Shown here one piece after another: positions 31,874-42,503 of a DNA stretch of 47,000 nt; position 1 is the stretch's first letter, and the number at the start of each line of letters is the position of its first letter. This DNA comes from Cryptomeria japonica (lineage: Eukaryota; Streptophyta; Pinopsida; Cupressales; Cupressaceae), in the NCBI RefSeq assembly GCF_030272615.1, contig NC_081408.1:607035673-607082672 (forward strand), written 5' to 3'. The position numbers and the translations under genes are program-made. The notes under the pieces are model-generated. The model had not been told where the DNA came from. It did no database searches and was given only the letters and a program-made list of their open reading frames with translations.

Positions 31874-31929
31874 GTTCCAAGGATGGGTATTCTGACATAT
31901 CCAAGGCATTTTTAAGACCTAAGTCAGAG

Positions 31930-32951
31930 CTTCCATTGAATTTTTGTTGGGATAGAAACTGTCTGCCTAAGGCAGGTATTTTCTCCTGGCTAGCGATCTA
32001 AAGCAAACTCATCACTGTGGACAAATTTAGGCGTATGGGATATGAGGGTCCTAGCAGATGTCCCCTTTGTGAAGCAGATGAGGAGGACACCAATCATATA
32101 CTCCTTAACTGTCCCTATGCTCATCAATGTTGGATTTGGTTCACTAGTAAACTTGAATGGTCTGCAGCCTTTCCCAACACCATCTTAGGAATGCTCATGG
32201 CCTAGCCTCTCCTTAGGCATGGTTGTCTCTTTGAAGGTTTATGGAGAGCTCTTCCATCATCCATAATGTGGGAACTTTGGAAAGAGAGAAATAGGCATCT
32301 CTTTAAGAATGAAAAACTAGATGTCCTAAGAATCATCAATAAGATAGAGTCAGCTATCACTGAGCTTGTGAACAATAGACTTGCCTTAGGCTCACTAAAA
32401 AATGCATCTATATCTTACTAGGATGAAAAGATGAAAAAAAGATGGAAGGGCTTGTCCTTTCCTCCCTTTGTAGGAGTAGGCCCTATGGCCAGCCTCTGAT
32501 CAAGGGCGACATGTAGATGGTAGCCCCCTGGTGAAGGGTGGATGAAGCTAAACTTTGATGGGGCTGCCCGAGGCAATCCAAGGCAAGCTAGGATTGGATG
32601 CGTTGTTCATAACTAGGAAGGCAAAGAAATAGCATCCCTTGCCTCTCCAGTTGGCATCAAAACAAACAACTGGGCGTAACTGATGGCCCTGGTGGAAGGC
32701 TTGCTCTTATGCAGAAACTTGAAGTTAAATTCTTAGATATTGAGGGACATTTGGCTATAATTGCCAATGCGCTAAGGAAAGGGAGCATGCCTAATTGGAA
32801 ACTTAATTCCTTGCTGTCAAAGGCTATAGACTTATGCAAAGGTTTTGATAGGTTTACAATTAATCATATCTATAGGGAAGGCAATAAAAGGGCAGATGAG
32901 CTAGCCAACTTGGGAGCTGATGGCATCAAGCTCCTTTCTATGCCAACCTAA
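31930..32951 (+). pseudogene. LINE 3' end: zinc-binding RT tail and RNase H remnant
   Basis: The plus strand encodes FSWLAI, a TAA, then ITVDKFRRMGYEGPSRCPLC, EEDTNHILLNCPYAHQCW: the zf-RVT domain with its C-C-H-C pattern at the end of plant LINE reverse transcriptases. About 350 bases on (about 32540) comes MKLNFDGAARGNPRQARIG, the start of a plant-type RNase H (RVT_3), and at 32709-32951 its end with HIYREGNKRADELANLGAD. Stops (32580-32690) and a frame shift separate the two halves. It is a 5'-truncated, inactivated non-LTR retrotransposon, or an RNase H-like domain derived from one. Left limit: LINE-like coding cannot be followed above about 31930. Confidence 0.82.
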
Positions 32952-33485
32952 GACCAAGTCCTCTTCATTGCCCCAGTATCCATCCTCATGCCTTCCCTCC
33001 CCTCACATCTTGCTTGCCTGGATCTTAGCTACCTCAGATTAGCCCCCTATTCAAACCTTCCCTTGAACCCTGTAGTTCATTCAGTCATATACTCATTGAA
33101 GCATTTCCATATTCATGCTATCCCACTTTAGCTTAGGCAGCGAGGCTTAACCCCTTGATTTCATCTTAATCTTTCCTCTCCATCCAGTTAGTACCCCCAC
33201 CTTCAAGATCATGAAGAGACCCCTCTTTTAAAACACCCCTATACTCATATTTGGTAATTGTCATCTAGATCCTCCTCGAGTTAGCCTTCCATCCAGTCAT
33301 GCTATAGGCATATATTTATATCTACATACACAAACAAATCTCCCACTCCTACAACCTAGAACCTTTGTAGAACTATCTGGGATAGAATAGCTTTCCCTCC
33401 ACAGATGCTCATATTATTAGTCTCCTATCACATAATCATTAATCTTACATATATATCTATAAGGAGATTTGGTGTGATCTCATAC
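32952..33485 (+). other. LINE 3' flank, no gene seen
   Basis: After the RNase H stop, AT-rich noncoding sequence continues to the microsatellite. It may be LINE 3' UTR. I see no poly(A) tail or target duplication; the following TATA/CATA repeats could have grown from a LINE tail, which I cannot prove. Confidence 0.4.
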
Positions 33486-33610
33486 TTTCTCTAATATATA
33501 TATATGGGTGTATGTATATATATGGGTGTATATATATATGTATGTATATATGTGTGTGTGTGTGTATATATATACACATACACAACACATACATACATTC
33601 ATACATACAT

Positions 33611-33645
<35 letters not shown>

Positions 33646-33734
33646 CACATATATATATAATCATATGTATGTATGTATGGATGTATGTATGTATGAATGT
33701 ATGTATATACATACATACACATATATATTTCTTT

Positions 33735-33774
<40 letters not shown>
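33486..33774. repeat. Compound microsatellite, left of element H
   Basis: The tract consists of (TA)n, (TATG)n, (TG)n, (CATA)n and (CA)n blocks, ending in an uninterrupted TA run at about 33736-33774. It is the left half of the target site of element H; the right half resumes at 46748. ORFs of Y/I or C/V repeats across it are artefacts. Confidence 0.95.
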
Positions 33775-33777
<3 letters not shown>

Positions 33778-35379
33778 AGACACCCAAAAATGGTCAACGC
33801 TTGCGAGGTCATACTTTAACATTTGCGTATTGCCTCATTTTAGGTTTTTGCGTCGCATTAACATTTCTCCTATGTCACGCACTTGGTCTTTATCATTTGC
33901 GAACATTGAGTCATTCTTCTACATTCCTCAATCATCTCGTCCTCGAATTTGGTCTTGTCGACAACATTATCCAGTCATGATTTTGATCGATTTTACTCTG
34001 TCACATCAATATGCGTATTCATTTGTCATCATTTTGGACATCGTCAATCCTAATTAGGGTTTTGTCCCCCTATCAATCTTATCAATCTTATCATCAATCT
34101 TATCATTTTGGACATCGTTAATCCTGATTAGGGTTTTGTCCTCTTATCAATCTTGTCGATTTATCATCAATCCTTCAATCTTGTCATTTTAATGATCGAT
34201 TTGTCATCGATCGTTGTCATGTTCAATCTTGTCATCTTGCGATCAATTTGTCATTGATCGTGGTCGTTATCAATCTTGTCATCTTGCAATCTATTTTATC
34301 ATCGATCCTCGTCCTCTTGTCAATCTTGTCATTTTGCGATCATTTCACTATCAATCATTATCTGTCTCAATTGTGTCAATTTGGATCAAATCATGTCAAT
34401 TGGCGTATTTCTCAATCAAATCATTTTGTCGTATTGGTCATTTATCAAAATCAAATCATGACATTAATTATCTTTAATCAAGACCTAATTGTCATTTTCG
34501 TATTTCTAATTTGTCTTCTAGGGTTTTATGATTTAGTCATTTAACCTAATTCGCCATTTCTTCCTCTAGGATTACTAAATTACTTGTTAATCCTAAGTCT
34601 TCTTATTACAATTAAATCTTTATTTAATTGGCTAATTATTCTTCTTTGTGAATTGATTAATAAATGAAAAATTATTAATTAATTCACTAATTCCTAAATC
34701 CTATTTTTCATCAATTTCTAATTCCAATTTCCTAATTTTCATCAATTTCAATTTTCTAATTTTTCAAATTTCTAATTCCTTTTCCCTCCTAATTCATCTC
34801 CTAATTCCATGGGAATGGCATTTCAATTTGTCATGAAATTGTCATAATTGATAATCAATCAATTTTGACATAGAATGTGTCATAATTTGTCATCAAATTG
34901 TCAATCAATCAAATTGTGCATGGAAAGTGCATAATTTGTCATAATTTGTCATATTGATTTGCAATTTCCATTTGAATTGCATCATGCCAATTTTGTGATT
35001 TCTCCAATTTCTCTATAAATTGGATAATTTTTCTTCAATCATCCCCTTCAATTACTTCTTGAAATCCGAATTGCTGTCAAACTATCAAATTTTAGTTCTA
35101 GTACTCTTGAGCTTTTTGCTTTCAATTGTGAGGGCACTTGTAGGTGAGATCCACAAATCCATTGAAGAGGAAAGAACAACAATGGAGCCACATGGAAGGA
35201 GTATTCAATTTCACATTTGGTTTGCACAATTTTATTTTTGAATGCTTTGTTTCCATACCTCTATTGAATGTGCTTGTAATTAGGTTTATTTGCATTGAGT
35301 TTTCTTATGATTGAGCTATCATGTTTAATGTTTTGATTGATCTACTTATCTTGTGATGAATCCTAATTTCTATCCCACA
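33775..35379 (+). repeat. 5' LTR of element H
   Basis: Starts TGTAGACACCCAAAAATGG, ends TCCCACA. The left third contains many imperfect ATCAATCTTGTCAT and GATCGATTTGTCATCGATCG units (about 34060-34460). Every landmark lies 11,368 bases before its copy in LTR2. The ORFs at 34214-34544 and 35020-35241 repeat in LTR2 and are not genes. Confidence 0.95.
35014..35020 (+). promoter_or_regulatory. Candidate TATA box of LTR H (left copy)
   Basis: TATAAAT in the context TTTCTCTATAAATTGG, about 360 bases before the LTR end; identical at 46382-46388 in LTR2. A likely start signal for the element's genomic RNA. Confidence 0.5.
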
Positions 35380-35384
35380 TTAAT

Positions 35385-35400
35385 TGGTGAACCCGACGTG
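35385..35400 (+). other. Primer-binding site of element H
   Basis: TGGTGAACCCGACGTG starts five bases after the LTR end. The TGG start (pairs with tRNA CCA) and position support a PBS. It is unlike the Met-type PBS of the copia copies; I do not assign the tRNA. Confidence 0.7.
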
Positions 35401-35504
35401 AATACTAACCTTCTAACCATCTTACTGTGTTTTGGAGTGCTTCTAAGCTGATTTGCAGGTCAAAAACTCAAAAACAGGGCCGTGTAGGGTATTCTGGACA
35501 CTTC

Positions 35505-35617
35505 TGCGCCTGTGTTGAGAATCTTGCGCCTGTGTTGAAGAGTCTTGCGCCTATGTCAAGACATTCTGCGCTTGTGTTTTACAACTTGCGCCTGTGTCAT
35601 AACTTCTGTGCCTGTGT
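35505..35617 (+). repeat. Six-copy phased motif array in the leader of H
   Basis: TGCGCCTGTGT or a one-base variant (TGCGCCTATGT, TGCGCTTGTGT, TGTGCCTGTGT) starts at 35505, 35525, 35546, 35567, 35587 and 35607. Spacing is 20, 21, 21, 20 and 20 bases. The spacers vary (for example TGAGAATCT and TGAAGAGTCT), so the motif is better kept than the unit as a whole. The same motif recurs at 44500-44609. Confidence 0.9.
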
Positions 35618-37690
35618 AAAGTCCAGATCAGAGGTGAAAAATGCAGTTTTTACTTGAAAATTTTTCTATGTTTTAGTAAATTGCAATTTCGAGGGTCTTT
35701 GGTGCATTTTTGGACAACATTTGTGTCCGGAAACATGAAGAGGTATCTTCAATGTTTCCGAAATTTGGTTCTAGATTATTTGAATACCTTTCTAACGCAT
35801 TAAACGGTTTGTAATTTGGAGCTAGGATGAGAAAGTTATGCCTTCTCAAAGTGGACTGAAATTTGGATAGTTTTTATAAATCAGATCATCTGTGTTTTGG
35901 ATTTTGGTACTAATTGTTGGTGCAGGATCTTGGCATACGCATGACAAAGACTACAAATCAAACTACTAACATGTGTTATGCAGATTCGATGGTCAAAGAC
36001 AACAAATCAAACTTCTGACATGTGTTTTGCAGGTTGCCTTGGAGAAACAACCAAATTGTGTGTTTGAGTTTTCTAATTAGGCACTTAGTGATTTTTTTAA
36101 ATAGGTTGGAAATGAACCCTTGTTTGCTTTGTTTTCTAAGTATGACATTGGAGTAGGAGAGTATGCTCTCATCCTTCATAGGGTGATCAGAAATCCAGAT
36201 CTTCAATACCATGCTTGTCTTGTTGATTGTTTGTCTCCATTAGAGGGCCTGCCTTCCCGACCACTTTGCTTTAGCAAGCAAGTGATAATCGTGAGAAGGG
36301 AACGACCCAAAGTGAGTACGGCTAGAATTCCTGGGCATTCTAACTCACTATAAACAAATACCTGATGAGCGAAAGCTTTGAAGGAAGTGTTACGTGGGAA
36401 TTGTAGTTACTTGGGAAGTGATGCCCCTTGAAACTCTTTCTCATATCAACATCTAAGTAGGGCCTCTTGGTCTAAATCGCGCTTGCGTGACTACATTTGT
36501 TGGTATCTTGATGGGCTTAATGTCTCAATCATGCTTGCATGACATCAAGGAGTAATGCTTAACAGAAATCCTTACTACATACCTTGTTTTTAGAGGCCAA
36601 AAACCCTTCTAGTTGCTTGAGAAGGACAAATTCGGATACTTGGAAGAGATACTAAGTTCGCCATGGGGAGATTCCATGGGGACTGATGCTTGGCTGCCCT
36701 GAGAAGTGAGTGCCGTGGAGGGGAGCCCGTGGGGTCAAGCATCTATGTATTCTCCTTGAATCCCATAATGAGTCTACCTCTCAAGTACCTAATGTCTTTG
36801 CATACCATAAGGAATGTGGAAATGAGCATGATTGTCTTGAGTCTAAGTTGTAACATCTTGTATTCTTTGATTGTCAAAAGTTGAATACCATTTCAAGAAC
36901 AAGCACATTGATATAACATAAGATCAAACACAAGAGACATTCATCCAACAAACATTCAACAAGGTTTGAAACACACCTTCAAGCATGGTTATCCAACATT
37001 ATTCAAAATCTTGTCTTAACATTCATGTCACTTACATTTAGGTTCATCCTAGGTTGCATTGTTCAAAGTCATTGTCAAGTATCAAGGTTAGGTTTCACCT
37101 AAGTCATACTTCTTTTGCATAAAAGTCATCCATTTGCATATGTCCTCTTGCATAAGAGCAATATCATTTCATAATTAAACCTTAGGTTTCATCTTAGGTT
37201 GACATTGTCATACATCTGCATTTGCATATCCAAAGTCTCTTCATTAAACCTAAGTCATTATCATATCATATTAAGATCATTTGCATATTAATTGTCCTTT
37301 TGCATATAGTGTCAAACCTAGGTCTTGTCATCCTTGAGTAATCCAAATCTTTGATAAACCTTAAGTCATTGTTAAGAAGTCTAGACCTTATCAAATCTTT
37401 TGTCCTTTTGTCATCAATATCATTTCGTCAAACCTAGCTTAGTATCCAAGCATATAGGGGAGACATTGTCATCTTGTCCTTTGTCAATTAAGTCCTTTTG
37501 TCCTTTGAGGTCTAGACATCATTTCAATTTCCTAAAGGTCCATCTCTTAGATTTGCATTTCAAAAGTTTGTCAAAATCTTCAAAACAACCAAAAACATAG
37601 ATTGTATATTCATCTATTTAGTTTGCATTTAGTTGCATATCATATATTATCCTTGAAAAATTCCAAAAAAATCGCATTTGCATAAGTGAC
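35618..37690 (+). other. Long 5' leader of element H
   Basis: About 2.1 kb without a supported gene. Short ORFs (36120-36353, 36690-36884, 37400-37600) carry no domain and are not kept. From about 36990 to 37600, CCTAGGT/CCTAAGTCAT, CATTGTCA and TTTGCATA units recur irregularly, giving a pyrimidine-rich, low-complexity leader. Many upstream ATGs precede the ORF at 37691, so its translation would need leaky scanning, splicing or internal entry; the sequence does not tell which. Confidence 0.5.
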
Positions 37691-40243
37691 ATGCCTGTTG
37701 AGATAAGATCAAGATCTAAGAAGATGAGTGAATCAATGTATCAATCCATGGATAACATAGTAAATTCGCAGTTTCAAACTAGTCAAACAGTGCAAGTTGA
37801 AGGTTCATTAAACACATCTCTACCACCATATGGAATGGTTCAACTTGGACCACCTCCATTATATGAACCAGTGTTTGTATCTATGAAACTAGGACATGGG
37901 AGTGTTCCACCAACTCCAAGAGGAAATGCACCTTTCAATTGGAATCAAACAAACTTGCAACATGAAATACAAACATTGTATGAAGAACAAACTCTCTCAC
38001 AAGGATTTGGTTCATATCAAGGCATTCAACAAGAAACGAATCCAAATGTCCAACCAGACTCTTCATCCGATTTTGATGTCTCTGATGATGTTGTTATGTA
38101 CCTTAAGGATCCAAAGTTGACAAAAAAGATGGATAAATTCTTGAATAAGCTCTTTAAGAGGTTCCCACAAAAATATCTTGACATGATGAGTAATGTGACC
38201 TCCTCAAGTAAGCAAATTAATGTGCAAAAACAACAAGGCGGTGAGTTGTTAGGTTTCTCTCCGCATCCAAATGATGAAAATGTGCAACAAGAACTCCAAC
38301 CCACCTTGATGAGTAAACGTGCTTCAAAGGCATTGACAGTGACTATTCCTCAAAAGTCCACACTCAAAATAATAAACAATCCATTGTTTAATGCAACACC
38401 TTTAACACCAGATCAAATGAAGGCCACACAAATGTTGATGACAGGTGTCCCTCAACAAGAAGTGATTCCTCGAATACCAAAAAGTGGATCCAAATCTAAG
38501 ATGCAAGAAAGCTTTATGATTGGAATGTCTGATCTTACAAATGTTCAAATTGCCTTTCCTTCATGCCAAAGCATTAATCCCTTGCCAAAATCCCCCATGC
38601 ATATTCAAAGTCCAACTCCATGTCAAGAGGATAATTTAGAGCACAAAGAAACATGTCTTGAAACAGATCAAGATCAAGATCCCAAAACCTTATCATCCCA
38701 TCCAATTGTTGACCAGGATCTCATCCTCCCAGACACTCATGATGATTCCCCTATTCTTGTCCATCCTATCCAAAGTCCTATTGACATTCCACTCCCCGAG
38801 CAAGATCAAGATATCCTAGTCCATCCAATCCCAAAGGATCCCATTCCATTTAATGAGCAAAATGTCCTTTCAAATCCCATTGACATTCCACTTCCTCAGA
38901 AAGATCAAGATATCCCTTCCATCCTTTCCGATGATCCCATTGAAAGTCAAGAGCAAAGCACCTTTAAAGAAGATTCCAATGATCTTCCTCCTTGTCAAGA
39001 TCAAATCATTCCTTCAGATCCTCCACAAGATCCACTTGTTCCTCCATCTCCACGTCCTAATCCAGCATATCCACTCCAAGAGTGCATTTCTTTTGGTGAT
39101 CCCATTATTCCTCCCATTCCATCTCTTGAAGAGCCCATCATTGAACCATGTCCACTACATAATCCTAGTCCCCCTCATGATCCTAATCCCCCTCATGATT
39201 CTAACATGTCAGTGCAAGATGTTCATGAACCCTCGACATGCATAATGGGTTCTTCCACTTTGGTGCAATCCGATCCACTTCAAGATCTCATTGTTTCTCT
39301 CATATCATATCCACCTCATAATGGACTCGTGTCTTCTTCCCAAAGCAAAGAGTATCCTACAAGTCAAAATATTGATAAAGGCAAAGGAGTAGACCTTCAT
39401 GAGAAAGAACCCCTCCATATCAAAGAGTATACTAATGGTCATGGCTACAGAGCTCACACTCAAGGCGTTGGTATCCCTTCAAAGTCAAAATCCAAATGTC
39501 CACCTTCCCCATCATTGCTTCCATCCATTCTAGGTCCCTATATCCCTCCATCTCCTATGCAACATCAGCAAAGGCACACATCTTGGAGAACCTTCCATCC
39601 CTCCCACATGCCTCCATATCATTCCCATCCACATCAACATTCATTCCCTCTTCCAAGCAATTTGGATGCCAAGTATAAGCATCATAAGTCTAGCCATCCA
39701 CATGTATTCAAAGATCAACATGTCCAATCTAATCGACATGTCAAAACAAAGAACAATATGATCTATAAAGAAAAAGAAATATCCAAAAGGCCACAAAGGC
39801 CCACTGAGCAAAATCATGCAAATTCAAAATATATATGGGTTCCTAAATCCCTTGTGCAAGCAATGCACTCCAAGGAACCACAAAAGCATGAAAAATCAAA
39901 AACCATGTGGATCCCTAAGAAGCTCCTTGAAGCACAAAAAGAACAACCTATACTGGCATCCAAAATTGCTGTTTCTCCATCCAAATCATCCAAGTCTATT
40001 CCTCCATCACCTTCTTCATCTATTTTGGACCCTTATGTCCCAAAATCCCAAGCTATTCCTCCATCAAAATCTCAATATCCAAAATACATCTTTCCTCCAT
40101 CAGTCCATCACCCGTCAAGGTGTGTGCCAATGTCGATCTTGCCAACATTTCCATCCAGTGAAGCCCAATTCTTCCAATACCCTACCTATTATCCAATGCA
40201 TATTTTCCATCCTTCCATCCCTCTGGTCCAATCCTTTGCATAA
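37691..40243 (+). CDS. Sense ORF of element H, proline-rich 850-residue protein of unknown function
   Basis: ATG 37691 (GTGACATGCC) to TAA 40241-40243, uninterrupted. It is the only long intact ORF in the window. I recognise no family. Residues 1-110 are Q/N/S/P-rich; about 115-165 hold the best fold candidate (SDDVVMYLKDPKLTKKMDKF, LNKLFKRFPQKYLDMM). About 300-560 is a P/D/Q-rich repeat region with recurring PIDIPLP, ILVHPI and DQDI. A H/P-rich region (about 610-680) follows. Two copies of a short motif appear at KYIWVPKSLVQA and KTMWIPKKLLEA (about 715-760). There is no zinc knuckle, protease DSG or transmembrane segment. By place (after PBS and leader) it sits where gag would be; it may be a derived gag substitute or an extra ORF. 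An intact frame in a young element suggests it is used, which is inference. Confidence 0.75.
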   Translation: MPVEIRSRSKKMSESMYQSMDNIVNSQFQTSQTVQVEGSLNTSLPPYGMVQLGPPPLYEPVFVSMKLGHGSVPPTPRGNAPFNWNQTNLQHEIQTLYEEQTLSQGFGSYQGIQQETNPNVQPDSSSDFDVSDDVVMYLKDPKLTKKMDKFLNKLFKRFPQKYLDMMSNVTSSSKQINVQKQQGGELLGFSPHPNDENVQQELQPTLMSKRASKALTVTIPQKSTLKIINNPLFNATPLTPDQMKATQMLMTGVPQQEVIPRIPKSGSKSKMQESFMIGMSDLTNVQIAFPSCQSINPLPKSPMHIQSPTPCQEDNLEHKETCLETDQDQDPKTLSSHPIVDQDLILPDTHDDSPILVHPIQSPIDIPLPEQDQDILVHPIPKDPIPFNEQNVLSNPIDIPLPQKDQDIPSILSDDPIESQEQSTFKEDSNDLPPCQDQIIPSDPPQDPLVPPSPRPNPAYPLQECISFGDPIIPPIPSLEEPIIEPCPLHNPSPPHDPNPPHDSNMSVQDVHEPSTCIMGSSTLVQSDPLQDLIVSLISYPPHNGLVSSSQSKEYPTSQNIDKGKGVDLHEKEPLHIKEYTNGHGYRAHTQGVGIPSKSKSKCPPSPSLLPSILGPYIPPSPMQHQQRHTSWRTFHPSHMPPYHSHPHQHSFPLPSNLDAKYKHHKSSHPHVFKDQHVQSNRHVKTKNNMIYKEKEISKRPQRPTEQNHANSKYIWVPKSLVQAMHSKEPQKHEKSKTMWIPKKLLEAQKEQPILASKIAVSPSKSSKSIPPSPSSSILDPYVPKSQAIPPSKSQYPKYIFPPSVHHPSRCVPMSILPTFPSSEAQFFQYPTYYPMHIFHPSIPLVQSFA

Positions 40244-41214
40244 ATCCTTGCCTTAGTTTCATCTCATTTTCCATGTCCTTATCCTACCAACGTCTTTGAG
40301 CATACTTTCAAAGGTCATGGTCCATTCTTTTCAAGGCTACTATCCAAACAAAAAGACGCTTGAGTCTTTCTTCCATCCCCTTTCATGTGTCCATCTTCTA
40401 TTGAAAAAGTCAAAAAAGAAAAAAAAAAAAAGAAAAAAGAAAAAGAAAAAAAAAATAAAGAAAAATAATTCGTCCACTGGTGAAAACCTGGCAAACAGGC
40501 GCCTTGGGCAAGTACCATGATGAAAACCTGGCAAACAGGCGTCATGTGTAATCCATGATCTTCTTGCACACCACACTTGGGGGCAGGTTTCCTCCTTCAT
40601 ATCCTTTTGTCCTTCATTGTTCCATTATCCTATCATACCCCTGTCATTACCCTCCATTATCCTATTGTCCCTCATGTCCAGTTTCCCTTTCCACCTTTGA
40701 TCTTGACAAGGCTGAGGATCTTCATGAGCATCATGCTTGCAGCTTTTAGTCCATCATAGCTTTTGGTCATTTATCCATTTGCTTATTACAACCTTTCGTC
40801 CATATTCCCTGTCTTATTGCAACTTTCTACCACTATCACGTATACTATCCCGACCTTCAGTCCATGTCCCTTATCCATTCTTGGTCTTGCTTATCCTATC
40901 CATATCTTATCACTATCCATACACTCATTTTCATTCCTTGATCTTGATCTGACATAAGGACATGAAATGCAAAACATATTTTTCAAACACCTCTTGACAT
41001 GTCCCTCCTGCCATGTTCCTGCTTTACATTGTCATATCCAGTCTATCGTCTCATCACGCAATAGCCCTTGAACATTGCATCCGTATTGTCTCCATGATAA
41101 AAGGCCTTTGTCTTCTCTCTATCCACCATCATTGCAGCAAGCCTATTTATCCATTTGTCATATTCCTTGCCTTGCTAGACACTGGGGGCAAAAATTTGAA
41201 AAATTTCCAAAAAA
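40244..41214 (+). other. Pyrimidine-rich region after the sense ORF of H
   Basis: No supported gene. It contains an A-rich tract (about 40410-40466) followed by a duplicated segment GAAAACCTGGCAAACAGGCG (first copy about 40483, second about 40522). Further on are CATTATCC/CTGTCATT-type stretches. Overlapping small ORFs have no domain. Confidence 0.5.
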
Positions 41215-41440
41215 AAAAAATCAAATAATGTCCTGAAAAAAATTCCTAAAAATTGAAAAATGTCCTAAAATAAATCCATAAAAAATTGAAAAATGTCCTG
41301 AAATAAATTCATAAAAATTGAAAAATGTCCTGAAAAAATTCATAAAAAATTAAAAAATGTCCTGAAATAAATCATCAAAAATTGAAAAATGTCCTGAAAA
41401 AAAGTCAAAAAATCAAATAAAGTCCTGAAAAAAAGAATGA
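41215..41440 (+). repeat. AT-rich tandem repeat, 32-bp period, seven copies
   Basis: The core GTCCTGAAA recurs, with the preceding T/A at 41229, 41261, 41294, 41326, 41358, 41390 and about 41421. Units resemble AAAAATTGAAAAATGTCC followed by TGAAATAAATTCAT. The period is 32-33 bases. It lies in the noncoding middle of H. Confidence 0.88.
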
Positions 41441-42503
41441 ACACAAAAAAATTGTAAAACTCCAAAAACCAAAACACGCATTTTGCAATAAAGTATTCCC
41501 TTTATGCAAAGACAGATCACTGAGCATTCCTCCAACGACTCGCAATCAAACATCGTGCTTTAATGAAATCATGCTGAACTTTTTCAACTCAAACCAAGCA
41601 TTCAAACTGATCCAAATTGTCTTATCAATCGAATATCAGCATCAAAATCATTTGTCTTTGTCACATTATCATGGGTCTTATACAGGGTGTGGTATACTCA
41701 AAACCAGACTGTGTCCTGTCTTAGACGGGGTACCGCATTTCCTGAAACCAGACAGCATGATTGTCCTATCAGTACTTTCAACTTTTGACAATGAAGATCA
41801 AGATGTTTGTTTGATTTGCTTGAATTTGTGAGTCTTATCTTATTATTGATTTATCTTTGGCTTCGATCATGTTCCTATGTTGCTCGATGATGTCACTAAG
41901 TGATTTAGAGTGACCGGGATGGTTCATGATCCTTTTCTTTTTTGATTATGATTGTCGTTTGTCTATGCTGTGTCTGTTTTTTGCAAAAAGGGTTGCATTT
42001 TAGCTCTGGCCTTCAATGCCATGATGCTACGCATCCATTTTGCTAAATAAAAATAAAGGTTCTCACCTACAAAGTGCATTACTGAAAGCAAATTTTCATC
42101 ATCTCTAACTGTCTTCTATCTTATTTCTTCTTACTAACACTTCTTCCGTCCGGTCGGATAGTCAGTTCGGTCTAGTGCTCTGATATCCACGCACATATGC
42201 TGCATCCTGCATCCATTTGGTTAGTACATTTGCATTCCATCACATATTACATCAAGCATTTTATCCATTTCATTTCATAAATGCATCAAAAATACATAAA
42301 AATGCATCCATACATGTTCATAAACCAGTGCATAAGTCATCCATACATGTTGTATCCATCATATCGATGCATATCATATCACATATCATAATAATGTCGG
42401 AGTACAAAATCGGACTGTCTGTCCTAAGTATGGCCCGCAGGCTAACTACATAATGTCAAACTACATAATGTCCACTGTCTGTCATATGGAGCACGTGCCT
42501 CTA
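41441..42503 (+). other. Noncoding middle of element H
   Basis: This region separates the sense ORF and its repeats from the end of the antisense ORF; both transcripts would converge here. CATCCATACATG/CATATCATATC-type short repeats occupy about 42180-42395. I see no gene and no clear poly(A) signal for either strand. Confidence 0.5.

Noticed and set aside
32017-32951. Possible host RNase H-like gene
   Set aside because: The zf-RVT and RNase H order, stop codons and frame shift fit a LINE remnant better than a host gene.
33457-33812. ORFs of Y/I/T/H and C/V repeats on both strands
   Set aside because: Translations of the TA/CA/CATA microsatellite.
34214-35241. ORFs of 61-98 codons repeated at 45582-46609
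   Set aside because: Identical places in both LTRs of H, no protein family, AT-rich repeats.
36120-36353. 77-codon ORF in the leader of H
   Set aside because: No domain, lies in a leader with many short ORFs.
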